From NCBI RefSeq assembly GCF_046156265.1, contig NZ_JAWDIR010000012.1:1-43096 (forward strand): a DNA stretch of 43,096 nt, read 5' to 3'. How positions within the stretch are numbered: position 1 is the first letter of the stretch; each line of letters begins with the position of its first letter. Made by a program: the position numbers and the translations under genes. Shown here piece after piece: positions 8,416 through 16,976 of the stretch. A model generated the notes under the pieces. The model was given only the letters and a program-made list of their open reading frames with translations. It was not told where the DNA came from and ran no database searches. The DNA is from CAMDHY01 sp046156265. GTDB taxonomy: Bacteria > Pseudomonadota > Alphaproteobacteria > Rhizobiales > Segnochrobactraceae.

Positions 8416-9417
8416 ATGAAGGTGCTGGTCACCGGCCACGCCGGCTTCATCGGCTTCCATCTCTGCCGCCGGCTGATCGCCGACGGACACCTCGTCTCCG
8501 GCATCGACGCGATGGTGCCCTATTACGACGTGCGCCTGAAACAGCGGCGGGTGGAGATCCTCGCCCGCTCGAACGCCTTCCGCGGCCACGAGGTCAACCT
8601 CGTCGACATGGAGCGGACGCGCGCGGTGATCCTCGACGAGGAGCCGGACGTGATCATCCACCTCGCCGCCCAGGCCGGCGTGCGCTACGCGCTCGAGAAC
8701 CCGCGCTCCTACATCGAGTCGAACGTCGTCGGCACCTACAACATCATCGAGATCTGCCGCGAGCGGGCGGTGAAGCACCTGATGCTCGCCTCGACGAGCT
8801 CGGTCTACGGCGCCAACCCGGACGTGCCGTTCCGCGAGACGGACATGACCGACCACCCGCTGACGATCTATTCGGCGAGCAAGAAGGCGACCGAACTCGT
8901 CGCCCACTCCTACGCGCACCTTTGGAACATCCCGACGACGGCCTTCCGCTTCTTCACGGTCTACGGGCCGTGGGGCCGGCCGGACATGGCGCTGTTCAAG
9001 TTCGTCGACGCGATGCTGAAGGGCGAGCCGATCGACGTCTACAACCACGGCAAGATGGAGCGCGACTTCACCTACATCGACGATCTCGTCGAGGGCATCG
9101 TGCGGCTGATCCCGGCGGTGCCGGTGCGCGGCGAGCCGGTGGCGGAATTCGACTCCCTGAGCCCGGTCGCACCCTTCCGCGTGGTCAACATCGGCAATGG
9201 CCAGCCGGTGACGCTCACGGCCTTCATCGAGGCGATCGAGCGCTCGCTCGGGCGGGAGGCGGTCCGCAACTACATGGACATGCAGCCGGGCGACGTGCCG
9301 CGCACCTTCGCCAGCGCCGATCTTCTGGCGGCGCTCACCGGCTTCCGGCCGAACACGCCGGTGGAAGAAGGCGTCGAGGCCTTCGTCGCCTGGTTCCGCG
9401 AGTACTACGGGGTCTGA
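8416..9417 (+). CDS. UDP-glucuronate 4-epimerase-like NAD-dependent epimerase
   Basis: A 333-residue extended short-chain dehydrogenase/reductase that interconverts C4 epimers of UDP-uronic acids, as in LpsL/CapI making UDP-galacturonate. The NAD-binding motif GHAGFIGFHL lies at the N-terminus (TGxxGFIG with histidine inside). The catalytic serine region is STSSVYG, and the Tyr/Lys pair is in YSASK. The YYDVRLKQRR segment near residue 35 is typical of the UDP-glucuronate epimerase group. GAAGGAG at 8401-8407 is the ribosome binding site. Coupled with the preceding dehydrogenase it should feed a uronic or aminouronic acid into the local polysaccharide. Whether the substrate is N-acetylated is not settled: the dehydrogenase suggests yes, while the epimerase resembles the non-acetylated branch. 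Confidence 0.88.
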   Translation: MKVLVTGHAGFIGFHLCRRLIADGHLVSGIDAMVPYYDVRLKQRRVEILARSNAFRGHEVNLVDMERTRAVILDEEPDVIIHLAAQAGVRYALENPRSYIESNVVGTYNIIEICRERAVKHLMLASTSSVYGANPDVPFRETDMTDHPLTIYSASKKATELVAHSYAHLWNIPTTAFRFFTVYGPWGRPDMALFKFVDAMLKGEPIDVYNHGKMERDFTYIDDLVEGIVRLIPAVPVRGEPVAEFDSLSPVAPFRVVNIGNGQPVTLTAFIEAIERSLGREAVRNYMDMQPGDVPRTFASADLLAALTGFRPNTPVEEGVEAFVAWFREYYGV

Positions 9418-9481
9418 CGACGCGAGCCTGCGGCTTGCCCGCGCGGCCGCCGCCGTGGACAGTCGCCGGGGCGGAGGAGCA

Positions 9482-11998
9482 ATGCGGCGCACACGGCAGA
9501 GCGGGGCGGTGGGGGCGGCCGCCATCGAGGCGGTGGCGGCCCTTGCGGACGCCGACTACGTGTCGCGCCGCTGGCCGGGCTTCGAGGCGGGCTTCGACGC
9601 GCCCCATCTCGCCGAACGGCTCCGGGGCCTCACCGTCGCCGAGGCACCGCCGATCAACCCGCTCCTCGACTGGGGGCACCTCGCACGGCTCGCGGGGGCG
9701 GACGGCGCCGAGACGGCGCTCGCCGTTCTCGCCGACTATGCCGGGCGGGGCCTGCCGGCCGGGCTGTCGCCGCATCCGCTTCTCCGCGAGAGGATCGTCC
9801 GCCGACGCGCGGCCGGGACGCTCGCGGGCGACGGCGCCTGGGTGCGGGCGGCGTTCGCCGCCGCCGACGAAGAGGGCCGCACCTTTCTGCCGGTGCTCGA
9901 TCCGGCCTTCGTGCTGACGACGCTGGGCGTCGCACCGGACGCGCTCGCCGGCTGGGGCTTCCGTTCCGTGGGCCGCTTCTATCTGGCAGAGGCCGTCCGC
10001 CGCGGCGTGCCGCCCTGCGCCGTCTTCGACCCCGTGTTCGTGCTGGCGGCGACCGGCCGGTCCGTCGAAACTGGCGCCGCACCGCCCGTGGTGCTGGCGG
10101 CGGCGCTCGCGGCCTATCTCGATGCGATCGAGCGCGGCGAGGCGCCGTCGCCGTCCGCCGTCTTCGACGAGGCCTTCGTGTGGACGACGCAGCCGGCCGT
10201 CGCGGCGGCCCTCGCCAACGGTGCCGGCTCGGCGCTGGAGGCTTGGCTTGCCCTCGGGTCGCCGCCCGTCGCGCGCACGGCGAGCGGCCTCGAGGCCTTC
10301 CCCGAGGCGATGCCTCAGCCGTGGTGGGAGCGGGAGCGCCGTGCCGCCACCCTGCGCGGCCGCAAGCGCCTCACGCCTGCGCGGCTGATCGCCGAGGCGG
10401 TCGAGCGGGTGCGGACGGCCGATCCGCCGACGCTCGCCGTCCGCGTCACGCCGCAAATGCCCGAGGCGGTGTTCGCCGGGGAAGCCGTCACGCTTTTCGC
10501 CGACGGCTTTGCCTGCAGCCCGGGCGGCGTGGTCGCCACCGTCGCGCTCTGCCTCGGCGACGACGAAGTGGCCCGCGAAGTCTTCCAGGCCTTGCCGCGG
10601 GCCGAGGCGTTCGCCCGCTCGACCGATGTCGTCGACGCCACGGCGCAGCTCTTCGGTGGCTTCGCCCTCGCCTGGACGGGGCCGGCGCCGACGATTGGGC
10701 GCCATGCGGTGACGCTGCGGGTCGGGGTGGCGGGGCCGGGCGGGGGAGAAGCGCTGACGCGGACGGTGGCGCTCGGCACATTCGAGGTGAGGCGGCGACC
10801 GGTCGCGAGGCGGGCGCCAGCGACGAAGCCCGCGCCCATCATCGCAATCGCGATGGCGACCTTCGAGCCCAACGGCGAGCTGTTCGCGGCGCAGCTGGAG
10901 TCGATCCGCGCCCAGACGATGCGGGACTGGCGCCTCGTCGTCAGCGACGAATCCGAGACTGTGGCTGCGCGGGACCTCGTCGAGCGGCTGACGCGCACGG
11001 ATCCACGGATCTCCGTCCGGCATGGCCCGCGGCTCGGCGTCGTCGGCAACTTCGAGCGGGCACTCCGGGCAGGCGACCAGCGGGCGTCGTTCGTGGCGCT
11101 GGCCGACCAGGACGATCGCTGGCACCCCGACAAGCTCGAACGGATGCTCGCGCGCATGACGGAGGGCGTCGCGCTGGTGCACGGAGCGATGCGCCTCGTC
11201 GATGCCGGGGGACGCGCGCTGCCCGGGGTCGCCGAGACCCGCCGTCTGCCGGGCCCGTCGCTGGCCGATCTCCTCGCCGAGAACGAGGTCACCGGCGCCT
11301 CGACTCTGATGCGGATGTCCGTGGTGGATGCTGCGCTGCCGCTGCCGCGCCTGCCGGGGCTCTTCCATGACCACTGGCTGGCGCTGGTGGCGCGCGTGCA
11401 GGGCCGCGTCGTCTTCGAGCCGTCGGTCGTGCAGGACTACGTGCAGCATGGCGGCAACGTCGTCGGCGAGGACCCGCGCCGCGACCGCACCGCAGCCGCC
11501 CGCCTGGGGCGCGAGCGGGAGGCCTTCCGTCGGCTGATGGAGCAGCGGCTGGCCGGGGAGGGCGGCGTGCCGGCTGGGGTAGCGGAGCGGGCGCTGCTGC
11601 CGGCGGCCTTTGCGGTCGTTCCAGCCGCGGTGATGCGGCTTGCCGCGTGGGACGCCCTCATGCCGCGCCTGCCGGCCGAGTGGCCGATGGGCCTCGCGCA
11701 CGGTTTCGGGCTGCCGGGGTTGCGGGCGCCGGCGGCCGGCCGGTCGGCCGAGGTCTCGCCCTCACGCGAAGCCGGCCGCCTGACGAAGACGCGCCTCGCC
11801 GCCTTCGCGAAGGCGCTCGCTGCGGCCGCCGACGAAGAGGGTGGCGGCAATGGGAACGTGGGCGCGCCCGCCCGCCTCGGCGTCGCATCGTGGCTCGCTG
11901 ACGGCCTCGCGGCCCTCGAGGCGATGGCCGGGCGGCCGGCGCTGGTCACCGCGATCGCGGCGATCCATCACCGCCGCGCCGCCGCGAAGACGCGCTGA
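9482..11998 (+). CDS. Long GT2 glycosyltransferase with N-terminal repeat region
   Basis: An 838-residue protein. Residues 451 to about 660 are a GT-A fold family 2 transferase of the rhamnosyltransferase kind, with IIAIAMATFEPNGELFAAQL opening the domain and the metal-binding DQDD at 542-545. Residues about 135-235 hold three degenerate units with the pattern FDPxFV (LDPAFV, FDPVFV, FDEAFV). They recall the FDxxYYLxxNPDV repeats often found on alphaproteobacterial glycosyltransferases. Residues about 318-436 look like a beta-sandwich. The ATG at 9482 is preferred to GTG at 9455 because GGAGGAG lies just upstream. The gene follows the epimerase by 64 bases on the same strand, so it is probably cotranscribed. 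It ends 6 bases from the convergent GT4 gene. The sugar transferred is unknown. Confidence 0.85.
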   Translation: MRRTRQSGAVGAAAIEAVAALADADYVSRRWPGFEAGFDAPHLAERLRGLTVAEAPPINPLLDWGHLARLAGADGAETALAVLADYAGRGLPAGLSPHPLLRERIVRRRAAGTLAGDGAWVRAAFAAADEEGRTFLPVLDPAFVLTTLGVAPDALAGWGFRSVGRFYLAEAVRRGVPPCAVFDPVFVLAATGRSVETGAAPPVVLAAALAAYLDAIERGEAPSPSAVFDEAFVWTTQPAVAAALANGAGSALEAWLALGSPPVARTASGLEAFPEAMPQPWWERERRAATLRGRKRLTPARLIAEAVERVRTADPPTLAVRVTPQMPEAVFAGEAVTLFADGFACSPGGVVATVALCLGDDEVAREVFQALPRAEAFARSTDVVDATAQLFGGFALAWTGPAPTIGRHAVTLRVGVAGPGGGEALTRTVALGTFEVRRRPVARRAPATKPAPIIAIAMATFEPNGELFAAQLESIRAQTMRDWRLVVSDESETVAARDLVERLTRTDPRISVRHGPRLGVVGNFERALRAGDQRASFVALADQDDRWHPDKLERMLARMTEGVALVHGAMRLVDAGGRALPGVAETRRLPGPSLADLLAENEVTGASTLMRMSVVDAALPLPRLPGLFHDHWLALVARVQGRVVFEPSVVQDYVQHGGNVVGEDPRRDRTAAARLGREREAFRRLMEQRLAGEGGVPAGVAERALLPAAFAVVPAAVMRLAAWDALMPRLPAEWPMGLAHGFGLPGLRAPAAGRSAEVSPSREAGRLTKTRLAAFAKALAAAADEEGGGNGNVGAPARLGVASWLADGLAALEAMAGRPALVTAIAAIHHRRAAAKTR

Positions 11999-12004
11999 CG
12001 GCGA

Positions 12005-13303
12005 TCAGTCCGCCGCGGCTTCCGCGTGCGCGTGTGCTGCGGCGACGGTCGCGAGCGATGGCGGCTTGCGGCTGATCGGGCGCCCCTCGGCGATCGCCCG
12101 CACCACTTCGGCATAGCGCGGCAGGGTGACGTCGTGGACGTCGTAGTGGCGGCGGGCGTGGTGGCGGGCGCTCGCGCCGAGGCGTGCCCGCTGCTCGTCG
12201 TCGGCGAGCAGCTCCGCCACGGTGGCACGCAGCGCCTCGCGGTCGAAGAAGGGAACCAGCCGGCCGTTGACGCCGTCCTCGATCACCTCTTCCACCGGCC
12301 CCGTCTGCGAGCCGACGATGGTGCACCCGCACGCCATCGCCTCGATGAACGACCACGACAGCACGAACGGGAAGGTGAGGTAGGTGTGCACGGCCGAGAG
12401 CTGCAGCACCCGCTGGTAGTCAGCATAGGGCAGCTTGCCGGCGAACCAGATGCGGTCGTGGTCGAGGCGGTCGCCGACCTCCGCCAGCATCGCCTCGCGC
12501 CAGTTGGCGCCGTTTGGTGGCCGCCGCCCGTAGGAGACGCCGTCGCCTCCGACGATGATGGTGAAGAGGTCGGGGTTGTCGCGCTGCATGTCGGGCAGCG
12601 TGCGCATGAAGACGTGGAAGCCGCGATAGGGCTCGAGGTTGCGGGCGCTGTAGGTGAGCACCGGCGTCGCGCGCGTCAGGAGCCGCCCGTCGGGCAGCCG
12701 CATCCTGACCGTGTGCTTCGGCTTCAGGGCCCGCGTGTCGACACCCTCGTGCACGACGTGGATCGACCGGCGAACGGCAGGGGGGAAGAGGCCGCGCTGC
12801 CAGCGTGTCGGCGAGATGCAGAGGTCGGAGAGGTGATGGGCGTGGATCTGGGCGAGGTTGCGCAGCGTCAGCAGCTGTCGGTCCTGGCCATCCACGGGAA
12901 ATTCCGGATCGAAACCGTAGTCGGCGCCGACGTCGCGATAGTAGAACTCGAGGTAGGAGATCAGGCGTGCGGCCGGCCAGATCTGCTGCGCGAACATCAG
13001 ATCCCCCCAGCCGGGGTGGCCGATGATGACGTCGGGCGCGTAGCCCTCTTCCCCGAGGCGGGTCATCAGGGCCGCGGCGGCGCGCCCCTGGCGGATCTGG
13101 TTGGCGAAGGCGTCGAGCGGCGGGAAGCGGGGATCGACCCGCATCGGGCTGCCCTTGTAGCGATGCACCGTCACGCCCGGCAGGCTGCTCACCGCGATCG
13201 GATGGCGGCCGATGGCGGTGACGTCGAAGCCCGCGGCGGCGAGGCCGGGCGCGATCAGCTTGTACTGGCCGGGCAGGTTCGGGTGAACGAAGAGCAGCTT
13301 CAA
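12005..13303 (-). CDS. Family 4 glycosyltransferase (GT-B fold), TTG start
   Basis: A 432-residue GT-B transferase. The N-terminus MKLLFVHPNLPGQYKLIAPG is typical of a group of GT4 proteins that begin in just this way, so the start must be the TTG at 13303. No in-frame ATG or GTG exists upstream and no strong ribosome binding site is visible. The C-terminal nucleotide-sugar domain has SWSFIEAMACGCTIVGSQTG followed by EEVIEDGVNG, matching the conserved donor-binding loops. The C-terminal tail is alanine- and histidine-rich and probably disordered. It converges on the GT2 gene with only 6 bases between them. The substrate is not known. Confidence 0.87.
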   Translation of the reverse strand: MKLLFVHPNLPGQYKLIAPGLAAAGFDVTAIGRHPIAVSSLPGVTVHRYKGSPMRVDPRFPPLDAFANQIRQGRAAAALMTRLGEEGYAPDVIIGHPGWGDLMFAQQIWPAARLISYLEFYYRDVGADYGFDPEFPVDGQDRQLLTLRNLAQIHAHHLSDLCISPTRWQRGLFPPAVRRSIHVVHEGVDTRALKPKHTVRMRLPDGRLLTRATPVLTYSARNLEPYRGFHVFMRTLPDMQRDNPDLFTIIVGGDGVSYGRRPPNGANWREAMLAEVGDRLDHDRIWFAGKLPYADYQRVLQLSAVHTYLTFPFVLSWSFIEAMACGCTIVGSQTGPVEEVIEDGVNGRLVPFFDREALRATVAELLADDEQRARLGASARHHARRHYDVHDVTLPRYAEVVRAIAEGRPISRKPPSLATVAAAHAHAEAAAD

Positions 13304-13486
13304 GGCGCACGCCGTTTCGAGCGGGGCGGGAGCATGGGGGCCGCCCTGGCTGTCGGTGGTTGAGCGGGAACGGGCGGCGGCGCCGCCGACCGCCCGGCGA
13401 TGGAGCGGCAGGAGATCAGCCGGCAGACGACGCGGCCCGTCTCCGGACCGCGTCCACCACCATCGGCTGCTCGAGAGGACCGGTCG

Positions 13487-13771
13487 TCAGGCCTTCTTGG
13501 GCGCGCGTGCCTTCGGGGTCGGCTCGGCGGGCGCCCGCTTGCCCTGTACCGCGGCGAGGCACTCGGCGTAGGTGTCGAGAAGCCAGTCCTTCTCGAAGAC
13601 GTGGGGCTCCTGGCGGGACTGCTCGACCTGCACGATGCTCTTCAGCAGCACGAAGGCGATGAGCTCGGGGCTGTCGCCGCTGATGTCGACGCCGCCGCCG
13701 CGCGCGGTCGTGTTCGTCGTGGTCGATGCGGCAGCCGAGCTCCCCAACGGAAAATTGGCAGGTTTCTTCAA
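13487..13771 (-). CDS. Small hypothetical protein at the secretion/glycan junction
   Basis: A 94-residue protein that I do not recognise. The start is TTG at 13771, four bases after GGGAGAGGA, which supports it as a real gene. The N-terminus is Ser/Thr/Asn rich with TTTNTTARGGG. The centre, GDSPELIAFVLLKSIVQVEQSR to about residue 54, looks helical. The tail is basic with KRAPAEPTPKARAPKKA. There are no membrane segments and one cysteine. It lies between the HlyD adaptor gene (172 bases upstream) and the GT4 gene, all on the minus strand. The upstream gap is long enough to hold its own promoter, for example TTGCGT followed at 17 bases by TTAGGA on the minus strand. No function can be assigned. 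Confidence 0.6.
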   Translation of the reverse strand: MKKPANFPLGSSAAASTTTNTTARGGGVDISGDSPELIAFVLLKSIVQVEQSRQEPHVFEKDWLLDTYAECLAAVQGKRAPAEPTPKARAPKKA

Positions 13772-13942
13772 GTCGTCCTCTCCCCTAACGCTCGTGGATG
13801 ATCGTCGGTCGAATGGTGGAAGCCGCGTCGTCGCCGATCCGGCAGACCGTCCTAACGACGGATGCTGCGCTCACGCAATATCCGATGTTTCCGATAGGCG
13901 GTCGTCGCGGCGCGCGCCAGCCTCTGTCCGTTCCAGAATGGA

Positions 13943-15265
13943 TCAATCTTCCTTCATCGCGAAGTCGTAGACGCGCAGGATCGGGTCGAGGAAGAACTGC
14001 AGCACGGTGCGCTCGCCGGTCTTGATCAGCGACGTCGCCGCCATCCCCGGCACTAGGTCCACATTGGCCCGCTTGAGGTCCTCGGGGTTCAGTGTGACGA
14101 CCGCGTCGAACCAGGCGGCCTCACCGTTCGGCGTCTCGATACGGTCGGGGGAGACGCTGCGGACGGTGCCGTTGAGGATGCCCTGGTAGCGCTGCTTGTA
14201 GGCGAGGATATGCACGTCGACCAACTGGCCGGGGTGGACCTGATCGACGTCGTTGGGGTCGAGCTTCGCCTTGACGACGAGGGGCGCGGTGTCGGGCACG
14301 ATCTCGAGCACCACCTGGCCGGGAAGGATGGTGGCACCTGGCCCGTACACGGCGAGCCCGAGGACGCGCCCGCCCACGGGTGCCGGGAGATCGATCCGCG
14401 TCAGGGCATCCTGCGCGGCAACGAGCCGGGGCTCGATCTCGGCGAGCTGCGCGCCGGCCTGCGAAAGGCCGGCTGAGATTTCCTGCCGGCGGTCCTTCTG
14501 GATCTGGTCGATCTCGAGTTCGGCGCTGTGGATCTCGTTGCCGGAGGCCGCGATCTGGGCGTGCAGGCCCTCGAGGGTGCTGCTGAGGCTCGCCGACTCG
14601 CGCTGCAGGGCGAGCACGCGCGACTTCGGCGTCAGCCCCTTGGCGAGCAACTGGTTGAGGCCGACGAGTTCCTCGGCGATCAGGTCCACCTGTCGCTCGG
14701 TCTCGCGCACCTGGCCAGTGAGCCCGCCGATCTGCCGCTGGTAGCCTTCGATCTGCTGGCGCAGCAGGCCGACCCGGCCGGCCACGGCGGCCCGCCCGGC
14801 CTGGAAGATGCGCTCTTCCTGATCGAGCACGTTGGCGACGTCGGGGTCGGAGCGGCGCGCCTCCAGATCGGCGGGGAAGCTGATCGTCTCGGCGTCGGCC
14901 GCCTCGGCGGCGAAACGGGCGAGCTGCGCCATTACCTGGACGCGCCGCGTCGTCAGCACCTGCACCTCGGCGCGCACGTCGGAGAGGTCGAGCCGGACGA
15001 GGACGTCACCGGCCTTGACGAGTTGCCCCTCCTTGACGAGGACCTCGCCCACCGGACCGCCGTCGCGATGCTGGACCGGCCGCCGGCTGCCCTCGACGAC
15101 GACGACGCCCTCGGCTCGCGAGGCACGGGCGACCGGCGCCAGTGCCGCCCAGGTGCAGATGCCGCCGAGGAAGAACACGGCGATGGCGACACCCGCCAGC
15201 ACGACCTTGCGGGGGTTGTCGGTCGGACGCTCGAACGTCGGGCCGTGATACTCGATCAACGACAT
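13943..15265 (-). CDS. Type I secretion membrane fusion protein, HlyD family
   Basis: A 440-residue periplasmic adaptor that links the inner-membrane ABC exporter to an outer-membrane TolC channel. A single transmembrane helix spans about residues 20-42. A lipoyl-like half, VVEGSRRPVQHRDGGPVGEVLVKEG to about residue 85, is followed by a long alpha-helical coiled-coil hairpin (about 95-270). A beta-barrel and the C-terminal HlyD signature follow, with VVLEIVPDTAPLVVKAKLDPNDVDQV then GQLVDVHILAYKQR. The length matches PrtE/LipC-type adaptors. Its ATG lies one base after the stop of the ABC gene, so the two are translationally linked. No TolC gene is present in the window and a housekeeping one is presumably used. 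Confidence 0.93.
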   Translation of the reverse strand: MSLIEYHGPTFERPTDNPRKVVLAGVAIAVFFLGGICTWAALAPVARASRAEGVVVVEGSRRPVQHRDGGPVGEVLVKEGQLVKAGDVLVRLDLSDVRAEVQVLTTRRVQVMAQLARFAAEAADAETISFPADLEARRSDPDVANVLDQEERIFQAGRAAVAGRVGLLRQQIEGYQRQIGGLTGQVRETERQVDLIAEELVGLNQLLAKGLTPKSRVLALQRESASLSSTLEGLHAQIAASGNEIHSAELEIDQIQKDRRQEISAGLSQAGAQLAEIEPRLVAAQDALTRIDLPAPVGGRVLGLAVYGPGATILPGQVVLEIVPDTAPLVVKAKLDPNDVDQVHPGQLVDVHILAYKQRYQGILNGTVRSVSPDRIETPNGEAAWFDAVVTLNPEDLKRANVDLVPGMAATSLIKTGERTVLQFFLDPILRVYDFAMKED

Positions 15266-15266
15266 C

Positions 15267-16976
15267 TCAGGCCTCGTCCTTCACCATCCGCAGCGAGAGT
15301 GGCCGCCCGGACCGCTTCATGAACTCTTCCGCGGTGACGACGATCTGCAGCTCGCCGTCGCGCAGCAGCGCGACCCGGTCGAGGTGCTGCACCAGCGTCG
15401 GCCGATGCGAAACCATCACCACCGTCGTCTCCAGTTCCTTCAGCGCAGCGAGACAGCTCACCAGCGCCGCTTCGCCCGGCCCGTCGAGGGCGGCGTTCGG
15501 CTCGTCGAGCACCACGAAGGCCGGCCGCCCGATCACCGCCCGTGCGAGCCCGATCAGCTGCCGCTGCCCGCCGGACAGCGGATGGCCGCCTTCACCCACC
15601 GGCGTGTCGTAGCCTTGCGGGAACTTCAGGATCATTTCATGGCAGCCGGCGCGCACTGCCGCCTCGACGATCTCGCGCTCGCCGAAGGTGCCGAACCGGC
15701 CGATGTTCTCCGCCACCGAGCCGGTGAGCAGGCCGATGTCCTGCGGCAGGTAGCCGATGTGGCGGCCGAGATCGGCCCGGTCCCACGACCACAGCTCGAC
15801 GCCGTCGAGGCGGATCTCGCCGGCCGACGGCCGGATCACGCCCATGATCAGGCGCACGAGCGTCGACTTGCCGGAGCCGATAGGGCCGACGATCGCGAGC
15901 GAGGTGCCCGCGAGGGCCCCGAAGGTGATGCCGCGCAGGATCGGCTTCGGGGCGCCCCGCGGCATGTAGCTGACGTTGCGGATGGCGAGTTCGCCCTTCG
16001 GACGTGGCAGCGGCATCGCCACCGGGGGCGCCGGGTACTGCTCGTAGAGGGAGGCGAGCCGCTCACCGGCCTCTTTCGCTCCGAGATAGCTCTCCCAGGA
16101 ATGCACGACCTGCATGACCGGGCCCATCATCATGTTGAAGATGATGATGGCGCTGAACGCCACGCCGACGTTGAGCTGACCGTTCATCGTCCCGATCGCC
16201 ACCACGGTGATGATGGCGACCTTCTGGAAGAGACTGAAGCTCTCCTCGAAGCTCGAGAACTTGGCTCCGGTAATGCCGCCCTGGGCCTCCGCAGAGACGG
16301 CCACGTCGTTGCTGCGCAGCCACCGCTGCACGAGACCGGGCAACAGGCCCATTCCGACCGCCGCATCGGCGCTGCGGATGTTCGCCTCGGCGACCCGCAT
16401 CGACGCCTGCATCGCCGCCGACGCCGCCTCGATGGTGCCGCGCGTCACCGCCATCTGCACGATCGCCATGATGACGTTGAGGACCAGGAACACCGTCGCG
16501 AGCACGCCGACCCAGACGTACATCAGATACAGCAGGCCCAGGAAGACTCCGACCCACGGCACGCTCATCGCCGTAATGGCGCCGCCACCACAGAAGAACT
16601 GCCGGAACATCATGAGATCGCGCAGCGGCTGGGCGCCGGTCTCGTCGCGCTGCGACGCGCTCTTCTCCATCAGGGCACGGAAGGTCCGGCCTGCGAGGAC
16701 CTTGTCGAGGCGCAACGTCGCCTTGATCAGCAGATTGGTGCGGACGTAGCTGAACAGGCCCTTGAAGATCAGGGCGATGAACACCCCGATGAACAACGCG
16801 ATCAATGTATCGTAGCTTCGGCTCGGAACCGCGCGATCGAAGACGTTGATCAGATACAGGATGTAGGAGAATCCGAGCGCCGTGGCGATCGTGTGGAACC
16901 ACGTGGCGAAGACGAAGTTGGTGCGGCAGGTGCGCAGGACTTCGCGCAGCTCGCGTGAATCGGTGACGATCGCCAT
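15267..16976 (-). CDS. Type I secretion ABC exporter, PrtD family
   Basis: A 569-residue half-transporter: an N-terminal six-helix membrane domain (about 20-300) fused to an ABC ATPase. Walker A is GPIGSGKST at 364-372, the signature LSGGQRQ at 467-473 and Walker B FVVLDEPNAALD from 487. There is no N-terminal peptidase-like extension, placing it with PrtD-type exporters that secrete RTX proteins by an uncleaved C-terminal signal. The ATG at 16976 overlaps the stop of the preceding gene (TGATG) and gives the usual family length. A long N-terminal extension readable upstream is out-of-frame coding of that neighbour and is discarded. The likely substrate is the RTX protein encoded at 19387-20388. 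Confidence 0.93.
   Translation of the reverse strand: MAIVTDSRELREVLRTCRTNFVFATWFHTIATALGFSYILYLINVFDRAVPSRSYDTLIALFIGVFIALIFKGLFSYVRTNLLIKATLRLDKVLAGRTFRALMEKSASQRDETGAQPLRDLMMFRQFFCGGGAITAMSVPWVGVFLGLLYLMYVWVGVLATVFLVLNVIMAIVQMAVTRGTIEAASAAMQASMRVAEANIRSADAAVGMGLLPGLVQRWLRSNDVAVSAEAQGGITGAKFSSFEESFSLFQKVAIITVVAIGTMNGQLNVGVAFSAIIIFNMMMGPVMQVVHSWESYLGAKEAGERLASLYEQYPAPPVAMPLPRPKGELAIRNVSYMPRGAPKPILRGITFGALAGTSLAIVGPIGSGKSTLVRLIMGVIRPSAGEIRLDGVELWSWDRADLGRHIGYLPQDIGLLTGSVAENIGRFGTFGEREIVEAAVRAGCHEMILKFPQGYDTPVGEGGHPLSGGQRQLIGLARAVIGRPAFVVLDEPNAALDGPGEAALVSCLAALKELETTVVMVSHRPTLVQHLDRVALLRDGELQIVVTAEEFMKRSGRPLSLRMVKDEA

Noticed and set aside
6970..9525. Long minus-strand frame (851 codons) opposite the dehydrogenase and epimerase genes
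   Set aside because: Translation is charged and repetitive without fold motifs; both plus-strand genes have catalytic motifs and ribosome binding sites.
13367..13405. GC-rich inverted repeat after the small unknown gene as a terminator
   Set aside because: It is a simple GGC/GCC stretch with no T run on either strand, expected by chance in such GC-rich DNA.
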